Assembly: GCF_036669915.1 (NCBI RefSeq)
Contig: NC_089323.1
Span: forward strand, 19,077,804 to 19,141,803
Reading direction: 5' to 3'
Origin: Pocillopora verrucosa
Taxonomy: Eukaryota > Cnidaria > Anthozoa > Scleractinia > Pocilloporidae
DNA: 64,000 nt
The notes beneath the pieces were generated by a model, which made no database searches, was not told the origin of the DNA, and was given only the letters and a program-made list of their open reading frames with translations. Of this stretch, positions 1-15,285 are shown in pieces; within the stretch, counting starts at the first letter, position 1, and every line of letters starts with the position of its first letter. A program made the position numbers and the translations under genes.

Positions 1-155
1 TGAAAGTTACATCCTTTGTTATTTATAGCTTTAATTTATTATTTCTCAGTGTCACTGCCTTAGATTATCAGCTGTTTATTTTCTTTGGTTTCAGTTTGAG
101 ACAGTATCTTGCTTTTGGAATAATATTGAATTCTTTTTCTCTCTGGTATTTATAG

Positions 156-5952
<5,797 letters not shown>

Positions 5953-6199
5953 CAGTTTTTTTGTGATCTCCAGCGCAACTGATTTTGTTCCTAAAACTGA
6001 GATCTGTCCACCTGCCGCTCAGTTTTCCTTGATTGACACGACTTAGCTCTCTCTCCCCCCCCTTTCTCTTCACTCGGCACAGTAGATCACAATATAATTG
6101 TGGGGGGGAGGTTGCATCCTACAACTTTATCTACTCATTCCCGTGTTCAAAGTAATCCGCTGACTAAACACGTGCAGTTTAAGAGAGAGGCTCCGAAAG

Positions 6200-6205
6200 A
6201 ATAAA
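6200..6205 (+). terminator. AATAAA poly(A) signal of KRI1
   Basis: Canonical AATAAA about 250 nt after the KRI1 stop codon and the first one seen there. It is the likely cleavage signal. Confidence 0.5.
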
Positions 6206-6736
6206 TTTATGAATGAATTTAAAATGAATTTGCAACATTATTCGTTAATATTGGAAAAAATAATTAAAATGTCTGGTCATATTTATGATTTATAGCCAAC
6301 AGAATTACGATCAGCTATACTTTCCGTTAAGGATAAATCTACCTTAAAGTAGTGGCCGCGAATCGATTGCGGGCGCTGCTTCACTAAGATAAATTTGAGA
6401 AAGCAGTAACCCGCAACTGCGTGTGACTGAGTCAGCAGAATTGCAAGGTTTAATTACACGTCGGGGAAAACAAACGCGTATCATGAAATCTTTTTAAAGG
6501 ATTGCTTCTAATTGATGAGCATTAGAATGAATCACTGGTGAAGCGATTTTCATGACGTATTTAAAATTCAGTTTTCCCGGGTAATTAGATACTAAAGAAA
6601 TTTCGTCATAATGGTGCTTTCGAATTATCGCTCTAGAATTGATAAGAGGGCAATCGCGAACTTGTTCCGTTGTATTCCGTTGTTGTTTTTCTGTTACAAC
6701 ATTTTGTTTGAGTGAAGCTTATAGGAAAAGCGACCC

Positions 6737-7237
6737 ATGTATCACGACAGTCACGACGACTATGATTATCACAGTGCGGAAGAAGAACTGTTTTGTTCGA
6801 GAAGTGCCGAAGCCTCACGAACAGATAACGATGGATTACGAAGAGGTCGCGATGATTCAGAAGAATCTATAGTTCTCCAAGACTACTATGATAATTTGCC
6901 AAGGCCAGGAAGTCCAACACGTGATGATTATATTCAGCAACTGCTTGAAGCTTTAGACAAACAAGAGCAAGAGATTAAAGACCTTGACTACAAACTACAA
7001 GATTTACGGGGAGAGGTTCGGGAATACTTCTTAGGCTTGGAACAGAAGCTGTCCTGCTTCGAGGAAAAAGTTGACTTTGTTATAACCTTGGTGTCCTCGT
7101 GGGTCAATCATCCGCCCAACAATCGGGGATGTCGAGGATCTTGTTCAAACCACGTACGAACGGATAACTGCTTGTGCCGTGGTTTGAAGGAACCTCATCG
7201 ATGCTGTGGGCGTATTGGAGGAGTTTGTGCTTGTTAA
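6737..7237 (+). CDS. Unrecognised 166-aa protein with coiled coil and Cys-rich tail
   Basis: I do not recognise this protein. It is a single uninterrupted frame of 166 codons. Residues about 1-60 are acidic and Asp/Tyr/Ser-rich. Residues about 63-105 look like a coiled coil (YIQQLLEALDKQEQEIKDLD and following heptads). The last 40 residues are Cys-rich, with pairs such as GCRGSC and CRCG-like spacing and ending CAC. There is no signal peptide or membrane segment. It lies on the same strand as KRI1, about 800 bp after its stop, and 1.6 kb from the end of the selenoprotein P-like gene, so it is probably its own transcript. The composition looks designed rather than random, but a lineage-specific or chance ORF cannot be excluded. 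Confidence 0.5.
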   Translation: MYHDSHDDYDYHSAEEELFCSRSAEASRTDNDGLRRGRDDSEESIVLQDYYDNLPRPGSPTRDDYIQQLLEALDKQEQEIKDLDYKLQDLRGEVREYFLGLEQKLSCFEEKVDFVITLVSSWVNHPPNNRGCRGSCSNHVRTDNCLCRGLKEPHRCCGRIGGVCAC

Positions 7238-8063
7238 AAATTGATCATCTTTAAAATTCTACTCACCAACCAACCCACGTTGTTCTAATACCAGTTGAGA
7301 GAAATTCTCTAACCATCGAAGCTGGTTCGTAACGACGACCGCTTGTTTTTTTTTCTTCGGTAATTATACCTTATTTTCTCATTCAACAGTTTGTTTATGA
7401 TCACTGTAATTTTGAGAATTTTTCTCGAAACATTTTTGTCACGTAACGTGACTCGCGCATATGAGACCACATGATCCTGTCAGGTTTGAGACACAACAAA
7501 CACAAAGCTGTCGAAGCCTCTACTCCTAGTAAACTTTTGTATATTTGCATTAACTGTTTTGGACATCTCACAGCGCATTGGTCCATCGTTATGATACTTA
7601 GATGTGTTCCAAGGTTCCTAAGCGTAAAATCCATATGTCAGCCATCTGATCGGCTATGAAGGTGTCTCTTGATCTGTCAGTCAATTTTCATTTCTTAGCT
7701 AAGCGCGCGGTATTAACTTGCGCAGTCTAATAAAATGAGAAGCTTCTCGTGGTTTGTATGGTAGTACGCTTGGATAATACAGCACTCTCGTGAGCCAAAT
7801 GCGCATTCCGATTAGAGCAATTTTTCACGCAGTCTTGTCAAGCCAAAAATAGTCTCAACGGTCGATCAGAACTAACGAAAATATCACACGGAGCCAATCA
7901 GCACTCAAAGAAAAAAGGAGTACGGGAAAACGCGAGGGACTAAGTCTATGGTTTTATCTTGGAGTCTAAGCATAATTGGTTGAGAAGATGGCACACATTT
8001 TGAATACATTTCACGAGGCGAATTACACCAAAACCATTCTAGTCTTTAAAAAAATCGAGCTCT
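7238..8063. other. Intergenic, no gene seen
   Basis: Between the 166-aa ORF and the 3' end of the selenoprotein P-like transcript. Short open frames on both strands show no domain and no splice-supported continuation. Confidence 0.5.
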
Positions 8064-8069
8064 TTTATT
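8064..8069 (-). terminator. AATAAA poly(A) signal of the first SelP-like gene
   Basis: AATAAA on the minus strand about 70 nt past the SECIS-like element. It gives a 3' UTR of about 0.85 kb that contains the SECIS. Confidence 0.5.
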
Positions 8070-8139
8070 TCTCCTTTCACAACATTACAACGTGGCACAA
8101 AACAACTTTCTTTATACGCATTTCGTTCATGTGCGAGGG

Positions 8140-8203
8140 GACTGGTAACAAATTCAAAAACTTACAAAAAAGCTTTACTGTAAGTTCGTCATAAAAACCC
8201 GTC
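8140..8203 (-). promoter_or_regulatory. SECIS-like element of the first SelP-like gene
   Basis: On the minus strand, ATGA (8192-8189) is followed 12 nt later by AAA (8176-8174) in an apical loop. The stem GAACTTACA pairs with TGTAAGTTT, one G-U pair. The 3' strand then continues with TGA (8156-8154). Below the core, GACGGGT pairs with ACCAGTC apart from one mismatch. This is the ATGA / AA / GA plan of eukaryotic SECIS elements, at the usual spacing. It lies about 690 nt downstream of the TAA stop of the gene whose exon 1 has six in-frame TGA codons. Folding was done by eye. Confidence 0.8.
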
Positions 8204-8588
8204 TGAGATCTCGCGATGAAATGTTCTGTTTCTCTGATTTCAACCGAAAACTGATGACTTCCATCCAAACAAACGGTTAACACTCTTTCCCGTTTATTCT
8301 TCATAAGTCTTCATATTTTTAAAGGCTGAAACATAAGACTTCCCCACTATCACAAATTCGGCCCCAACTGTAAGGCATTGGAAAGGTGCTATGATTCGAC
8401 TTTTTTTCTGCTACAGCAAATAATAATGAAAAAAAGAGACTACATCAGGTAGACCAAATAAGACCCAGCTTTATATTATCATATTCATAGAGTTTTCATT
8501 AATGGACTTTCTACCGAATGCTATCGCTTGAGTTTGAAATTTTCTTTGATCTGTAATTGGCACGGAAACAATTTCGTAAACGGACATA

Positions 8589-8623
8589 GAACAATCAAAT
8601 TGCACGGAGCAATTTGATTGTTC
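8589..8623. repeat. Perfect 14-bp hairpin in the SelP-like 3' UTR
   Basis: GAACAATCAAATTG and its exact reverse complement flank the 7-nt loop CACGGAG. On the transcribed strand an ATGA lies just before the stem, but no GA follows on the 3' side, so it does not satisfy the SECIS core. Confidence 0.85.
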
Positions 8624-8890
8624 CTCGAATCATTTTTTCGCTTTCAGGGGGCAGATTCATTTCGCTTTGTTGTCCTTAAGGCTTTATTACTTTCTTTGCG
8701 GGCTTTATCGACTAGAAGTGACTAATTTCCTCTGACGTTTAAGTCCAAATGAAGAAACTCTACGACAAAATTCCTACCACGGAATTAACTCCCTCCCCCC
8801 TTAAAAGTTAAACCCTTGTGATAACCAACTAAACTCTACGGAAAGCGCGAAATCACATCAGTTTTATTCCAGACTTGAAGGCTGAGCATC

Positions 8891-10531
8891 TTATGGAGTG
8901 GTCACCTTGCCTTGAAATCGAGTTTTTTCTGGAGCAGGTTTGTTACACTGCGGGCAGTTTCTGTAAGCATCTTCGATGACTTTCCTGCAAATCAGCAAAA
9001 GAGGAAAACTGGTTCAACGGGTTTCTAAAAATGTGGTATACGGGTTTGCCTAACACGCACGTTACAAAGAAACGATTGCCCCAAATAGCAACGAAACTAT
9101 CAGCAAAATTAATCTTCACTTGATTCCTGACAAAATTTAGCATTCTCAAAAGTGATAGACTTGTAATTTCTTTTCACAATATGTATGCATAATTTTAGCA
9201 AACAGGTGATAAGAAAAGAGAAACTTTCCGCCGGAGTCTTCTTGATTAAACAATTAATTCTCCTTTCTAATTTACACGAAAATGAGTGACTTCTAGAAGA
9301 GAGAATTACTAATTTGATCTTAGTGGTTTAACCCTTTACCCCTAACATCAGTATCTATATTCTCCATACTATTCATTATACATTTCCCAAGGTGCTGACA
9401 AAGAGAATTTGTTTAATAATCAAGAGCTGCTTTTGTTGCTGATCATTTCCTCTATTCTCATGACCTTATTGTTTGATTCAAGGGTGTTATTGTAAGGAGA
9501 AATTAAATTCTAGTCACTCTTACGAGTTAAAGGGCAAACTCACCATTCAAGACGGATATCCGAAGGATTTAAGGGAACTACTGGGAATAACTGGAGTTCC
9601 CCCTCAAGACTTCCGCAACGATTATAAACAAATATTCCAGTCTTGTTCAAACCAAATTCTGTAGACAGGAGACCCGGGGTAGGCTCCTCGAACATGTCAT
9701 CAGTTTGATTCCAAGACTGAGAGAAAACATTCTGGCCAACCACTGTCATGAAAACAATGTCACCCATCTCGCTGTAGATGCGAAAAATGTGTGTAAGAAT
9801 ATAAAGAGCGGCTACTAATCCACTCGAGCCACAAGCCTGACCTTGATGCTTCGTGGGGAGAGCTATTTCTTCTTTTATTTTGAGTAGGATAACCTGTTTT
9901 TATTGAGACAAGTGGGCTGAATTTTCTGATAGGGGGCCCTACAGTGGTACCTTACTGGAATTAAGTAATTGTCCTACTAACCGATTAACCTTTATCTTCC
10001 TCTGTGAAAGAAATCGCTCGGTAAACATTTATCCTTTAGAAAAGCCAACCTTAGAAACGTCAGCTCTCTTCCGTGGCGAATTTACATTATCAACTCAGTT
10101 GATTAAACCAATTGAAATTATCCATTTCGAAATAGTTGCTTGAGTATTATAGTAACCCCACGCAGAGTGATTGAGCAAGAGGTGACGTAATCTTCGTCCG
10201 ACGAGAGCGCCCCTATCTCTGTTGACAGCTGAACGAAAGAAATAACCGATGACTTTCGGTTGCACTCTTCACTAACGACTTACCTCCCCTTAGCGACCTC
10301 ACGCATCTCGTCCATTTTCGCAATGGCCTTGACGCGACAGTCAGCCTGTCATCAGACTCTCTGCCGTCAAGCGGAGTTTATCACCCCTAGGACCACCACG
10401 GATCCCTGTGCCCGAGCGTCGGGCACTGGACCCATGGATGGCCGCTGTCATCGTCACCGTCAAAGAGAATCCGACAGCGACACACAAGCAAGCAGAGTGA
10501 CGAAGAGGAATGCCAACATTCCCTTCGCCAT
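8891..10531 (-). CDS. SELENOP: Selenoprotein P-like protein with six predicted selenocysteines
   Basis: Secreted thioredoxin-fold protein of the selenoprotein P family; the vertebrate member carries selenium and acts as a redox protein. Exons: 10284-10531, 9544-9771, 8891-8984, both introns phase 2, 189 codons ending TAA. The start follows a good Kozak context (AAACATGG) and begins a signal peptide, MAKGMLAFLFVTLLACVSLS. Exon 1 contains six in-frame TGA and no TAA or TAG, at codons 24, 26, 28 (URURU), 55, 60 and 61 (VUUQADC). Family landmarks: GSVVVLGVINSA before U55, FVYNRCG in exon 2 (FLIYDRCG in vertebrates), and YRNCPQC in exon 3. No Sec-rich C-terminal tail is present. A SECIS lies in the 3' UTR. 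The Sec cluster at the N terminus is unusual. A pseudogene is unlikely because only TGA stops occur and both splice junctions keep frame. Confidence 0.85.
9327..9535 (+). mobile_element. TTAACCC-type MITE, family B, in SelP-like intron 2
   Basis: TTAACCCTTTACCCCTAACA to CTCTTACGAGTTAAAGGGCA. Its right end touches the splice donor of exon 2 (9544). Confidence 0.8.
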
Positions 10532-11892
10532 GTTTCGATTTCTGCAATGTTTAAAGAAAGTAATGATTAACAATCATACATAACAGAATGTCAAAACAAA
10601 TGCCTACTTCGGAAACATTTCAGGACTAATATTTATTCTAGATAATGTTGATTTAGAGATAAAAATTCCTTCAAGCTGCCATCAGAAGCTGGAAAGATCT
10701 TTTAGACTCTATTTTCTGATGATCTGATGATCAGAGATGTTTCTTGACTTAGTCTGAAGTTCTCCTTTCAAAAAGTACGTTTAGGTACGATGAGCTAATT
10801 GATTGAAAAATTGAGTCCTCTTCCCTCCCCCCCCTCTCTTTTTTAACTGTTGTTCCCATAATGCCACGCAAATATATTCCAACGAATGCTCTCAATGCTG
10901 AGAAGCATGCGTGACCACAGGATTGTGATGTTGGTGTGACTTAATTCAACTGTCTTAGATTTAACTCCAGTTATTCAATAGTTAATAGTATAATCGTAAC
11001 ATATGACCGGCAGCAAGACTAAATATTTTAACAACGAAGCCTCTTTAAAACTTTCCAAGGCTAAAAATTGCCTGATCGCGTGTGGTAGATGAGAAACTTT
11101 CATCAGAAAAGTTGTTCTCTTCCTTCCACCCAGGTGCCCGCAAGTACTAGAGTCGTCACTCAGTGCGAAAAAGGTCGTGTGACGAGCTCAAACGACAGAA
11201 AGAAAGGGGAACGGCTCACCAACCACTGTATGATTGTTTTTTTGTGTGCGCCTTGCGAAGAGTTTCAAGCGTGAATTCATTTTGCGTGCTAAAATTTCAA
11301 ACGATTTTCGAAAGCAAGACGCGAGTGAAATTACACATCAAACAGAGCAGAATAGGTTTAAATTACATCACGCGCCTTGGAATCGAGTTTCAATATCTAA
11401 TTTGAGAGAGATCCATCTATTTTCCTTTAAACAGCAAAACCTCTCTAATGAGTGGTTTCTCCCGGAAAAATAAGCCAGACGACTGTTTTACATGGATTGT
11501 CCATTTCATGGAGGTTGACTTGCTTTTAATCATTATTTCGTTTGGAAAGTTCTTTGCGTTCTTGACCTGTAAAATGTATAGGTAATCACGTAACATAATA
11601 TATCAACGGAAAAAGTTGATATATTCCTCTTCTGCATCGAAATTTGAGGACCATAGACTCTCGATGTATTCTTCAAAATCATACGAACTATTACATAAAG
11701 CTGAGTAATTTGTGAAAAAAGTTTTCTTTCCTAGCCCTGTTGCGAAACGAAAATTTAAGAGGTACAGCGAATACTAAAAGCTCGAACTATTGTCGCGCGT
11801 TCCAATCTGTTTGTATTTAATTGTACACACGATTTCGCAAACTTGACTGAAATAGTTCCGTTTAGCTTACTTAATTAAGAAGGAGTTGGTTA

Positions 11893-11921
11893 AGAAGAAG
11901 AAGAAGAAGAAAAAGAAGAAG
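11893..11921 (+). repeat. GAA microsatellite
   Basis: Near-perfect (GAA)n tract with one AAA interruption. Confidence 0.85.
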
Positions 11922-12948
11922 GCTGTTTGTTGCCCAACGTCGCCTCGATGACCCGCGACGGCTCAATCACATATCTGAGAGACTGAACGCTCTGCGTTAA
12001 GAGAAGACGGGTGTTGCATTCTTCTATCCTAGACAGGCTTTATAATTTTGCGCGAAGGTGTTACAGGAAATGGCTGCAAACAGAGATTTCATTTTCTACA
12101 AAGGAAAGGCATTTTTGGAACTCCTTATCCCTGGGAGAGTCAGGTTTTTAAAAACCCCTGTCCTAAAAATTTATCGGGTACAACCCTTCCAGTTTGATGG
12201 CAAGAAAAGCTAGAGCTGGTTAAGCGTAGTAAGCTAGCGTTTTAAGCCAGATTTTGGTCGAAAAAGGGGCAATCGACATAGAATAATATGCGAATTCTGT
12301 ACTTACGGCTTACAGCGTGACTGCTTTATCCTGGTCGATTTGCCGACTATTGCTGACAATCCGGTTTCACCGGTGATAAATCGGCCCTCGCAGCAAGTGT
12401 CCAATTGTTGACAAGGAGTCATGTTACTTCTGCACGATCCAATTACAGAGTACTCTCAACCTGCGCGTGACAAGCCAGTGGAAAAAAATCGCCCGCGGCG
12501 AGTCCAAAGAACGAGTTATAAACATAGGGTCATAACGTGACTTTCCGCTGACGCGCACCAGACGAGGCTCAATTTAGAGATCTCGTGTACACACTCGCAG
12601 ATAAATACATATGAAGGTAAATGGGTATATGAAGGAGAGTGAATATATAATTCATATAACTTTGTAAATCATATTTTGGAACTCTTGGTGGGTATATACA
12701 TAAGATCTTTCCCCCACGAGAAATGACCCCACGCCCCGGACTCAAGAGAGCAATGGAAATCACGCCCAGTGCGAAGCTCCGTCTACCTCACTCGTGTCCT
12801 TATGATCACGCTTAAGTCGCAAACGGACTATACCTCCCGCATAGACAGGCTACTCCAGTTTGCTTGCGGTTGGTTTGTTTACTTACACCTCAGGCTGATT
12901 TTAATAAGTATAATTCCTTTTTTCACATACGACACGTATTATGCATCA

Positions 12949-13135
12949 ACCGTTTAATCCCAAGATCTGATCCTCAACTCTCCCCTCAGGCTGCCAAATA
13001 TTTTCTTGCAGATTGGTAAAGAGAATTTATCGTTGTATTAAAAGACAATACTCCAAAATTGACGTGTTAAAAAGTTACTTGTTCACTCCAGGAAGTAGAG
13101 AGATCCTATCAGCACGAAAAATACTAAGCTAAAAA
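12949..13135 (+). mobile_element. Degenerate TTAACCC-type MITE, family C
   Basis: Starts AACCGTTTAATCCCAAGATC and continues with the same order of words (CTCTCCCCTCAGGC, TTTTCTTGCAGATT) as better copies at 2.6, 21.9 and 38.8 kb. The right end is eroded. Confidence 0.45.
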
Positions 13136-13394
13136 TTAACTTTATTCTTTCAACGGAGATCAGGCAAAGGATGGGACTCTAAGCCACTGGGGAAAAGAGT
13201 GAGCCGAGAGAAATGGGGAAAAATTTTTAAAGAGCGCTCTGAGTAATGACTGAGGACGGATCTTCCAAGATTTTTATAATTAGTAAACTGATTTAACAAG
13301 GGGAGTGATTAATTCTTTCTTTTATCAATCCAAACAGAGAAGCCTTGGCTTAGGCGCCTGGTATAAGCAACCGGCGGCTCTATATATCCGCTCT

Positions 13395-13590
13395 CGATGA
13401 TTTAACCCCCCAACTTCTCTTCGATTGACTAGCGTATAATTTCTCTCCACAGTATCACACCTGAATCAAACATTAAGTTCATAAGAATAGAGGGAATGAT
13501 CAGTCAGTTAAGAAGCTCTTGATTGTCTAACATATTCTCTTTGTCAGTAACATTGGAATGTACAGAGAACAGTGTGGAGAAAATACATCA
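13395..13590 (-). mobile_element. Degenerate TTAACCC-type MITE, family B, reverse
   Basis: Reading the minus strand recovers the family B word order (ACTGTTCTCTGTACATTCC, AGAGAATATG, AGAGCTTCTTAACTG). It lies directly beyond the opsin stop codon and may form part of its 3' UTR. Confidence 0.5.
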
Positions 13591-13632
13591 TAATCAAGGA
13601 ATGCAGTGAAGCTGAGTAGATGTTTAGTGTTG

Positions 13633-14604
13633 TCACAGCCTGCTTACAGCACTGGTGTTTCGTTGGCGTCTCAGTGTCCGTTTTAGGCTTTCCCTAAATT
13701 TCTTGTATGATAAAAAGTAAATGACGGGATTATAACAAGGCGCTGTTTTGGCAAATAAGGCGGGTAGAGTGGCTACCAGTGGTGTGATGTCCTCAGGTTG
13801 GTTTATAATAGCATACAGAGAAACTACGGCGTAAGGTGTCCATGCGAACAAGAAGCAAGTCGACATCATAAATGCCATGCGCCCGATTTTACCCTCGGCT
13901 TGGATAACTTCCATTGTAGGTGCAGCGTTCTCTCCCCACAATCCATGCGCATTTAAAGTCATTTTCTTCATGTTGTTGTAAACGGAATAGTATGCTATAA
14001 CCATGGTAACAACTGGTCCAAAAAAGAAGAATAAGAAAATACAAGCTACAAAAGTGATATCAAGTGGATCGGACGATTGCCAGCGAATTGAGCAACACAC
14101 ACCTGCGCCTTCAGGAACGTACGCTGACCAACCGAACAGAGGGAACGAACTCCAAAGAAGGGCAAACAGCCAAAGTCCAGCAATGATGAGACCAAGCTTC
14201 CTCTCAATACAAAACAAGGCTTCAGAGAAGTTTATAGTGATTGCACGCTCGATAGAAAATGTAGCGTAGTGGAGCATTATACCGAACGAAAGGAAAGATG
14301 TAATAAAGGCGTACCACGTGCAGGCTCCACCGCTCAAGCGCCAACTTTCTGACGCATTGTTAACAACTCCAAGGGGATATGCTAATACTGCGTGTAGCCA
14401 ATCACCGACGGCTATACTAAGAATCAAGCTGTTCGAGCGCGTGCGCAGTGTGCGGTCTTTGACAAATGCCCAAATGACAAGCGTGTTTAGACTGAATGCT
14501 GTCACAGTTAAAACGACATAAACTGCTGCAATCACGTAATGAATGGGCATAGTAAAGGCTGCCTCGGGATCCATCTCTTTGCTCTTGTTTTTGAGGTCAG
14601 ACAT
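13633..14604 (-). CDS. Intronless opsin (retinal-binding GPCR)
   Basis: Light-sensing seven-helix receptor with retinal bound through a Schiff base. It is a single 323-codon frame. The diagnostic Lys is K286 in TM7 within LFAKTAPCYNPVIYF, directly before the NPxxY motif at 292-296. The TM3 Cys (C95) and extracellular-loop Cys (C170/C171) can form the usual disulfide. E165 in YVPEG matches the ancestral counterion site (bovine 181), while the bovine 113 position is Tyr (Y98), as in many invertebrate opsins. The DRY motif reads ERA (119-121) and the TM6 CWxP reads AWTP (254-257). A short basic C tail follows. Cnidarians have many opsins (cnidopsins, anthozoan-specific groups); the subgroup cannot be assigned by eye. 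It lies between the two SelP-like genes, on the same strand. Confidence 0.93.
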   Translation of the reverse strand: MSDLKNKSKEMDPEAAFTMPIHYVIAAVYVVLTVTAFSLNTLVIWAFVKDRTLRTRSNSLILSIAVGDWLHAVLAYPLGVVNNASESWRLSGGACTWYAFITSFLSFGIMLHYATFSIERAITINFSEALFCIERKLGLIIAGLWLFALLWSSFPLFGWSAYVPEGAGVCCSIRWQSSDPLDITFVACIFLFFFFGPVVTMVIAYYSVYNNMKKMTLNAHGLWGENAAPTMEVIQAEGKIGRMAFMMSTCFLFAWTPYAVVSLYAIINQPEDITPLVATLPALFAKTAPCYNPVIYFLSYKKFRESLKRTLRRQRNTSAVSRL

Positions 14605-14704
14605 TCTTGTTCAGTAGAGTTTTAATCTCCTTGAAAATCAAGAAAAAAATTATAAACAAAACTATATAGATAATGATAACTGAAACCAATCCCAACCTAG
14701 TTCC

Positions 14705-14775
14705 TAGCCTACGTGTAGCCATACCCTCCCCCCAGGTGAAACGGAGGGGGGCAGGGTACGGCTACACGTAGGCTA
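14705..14775. repeat. Inverted repeat with C-rich/G-rich arms
   Basis: TAGCCTACGTGTAGCC at the left is matched inverted by GGCTACACGTAGGCTA at the right. The inner arms ACCCTCCCCCC and GGAGGGGGG also pair, with a short loop. It lies about 100 bp upstream of the opsin start. Confidence 0.85.
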
Positions 14776-15189
14776 CCTGGTTCCTATCGTTTTTTCGCGC
14801 TTCAAGCAGACTGCCTGTTTTAACTTTGAGTTGTCATTGGCCAACATGATGTTAATCTTTGTTCTGATTAGTAATTTTGATTACAATGTTTTTGGTTTTT
14901 CCATATTCTGTTGAAAACTGCTTTAAAGGAGACATGATTTTGCTCAGTAATATTACAGGTAATTTAGAACGTTTCCTTGCATGCAGTATCAGCAATATAT
15001 TGTTTCCATTAGAGGTTCTCATGAAGAACTGCAGCAAAGGTGCTGTAGCTACGTAGAGACCTGTACAGTGTACTGTAGCTTCATATGGACATTAAAGCAC
15101 AAATGTTATTTACATTAATCGTTCCGATCCCAAAATACTGGGTAGCGCCATGTCACACCACAAAAAACAAAACAAAACAACCGCTACTG

Positions 15190-15285
15190 ACCATCCCTCG
15201 ATATAACGAATATTTTGGTTGTTTTTCAGCAAATCCGTTAACAGGAGGTTTTCGATGCAACGAACCCTCGATATAACGAACTAAT
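15190..15285 (+). mobile_element. DNA-transposon end-like remnant
   Basis: CCCTCGATATAACGAA occurs twice, at 15195 and 15265, in the same orientation. The word resembles the ends of pogo/Tigger-type elements. No transposase frame is present. Confidence 0.35.

Larger units (their letters stand above)
10532..13632. other. Intergenic, no gene recognised
   Basis: Upstream of the first SelP-like gene, up to the opsin stop. It holds a GAA tract, a small hairpin (ATATATCAAC / GTTGATATAT near 11598-11625) and two degenerate TTAACCC-type repeats. Open frames near 11.1-11.5 kb and 12.6-12.9 kb show no domain. Confidence 0.5.

Noticed and set aside
8589-8623. Second SECIS for the six-TGA gene
   Set aside because: The stem is perfect and an ATGA precedes it, but the GA on the 3' side and the AA loop are missing.
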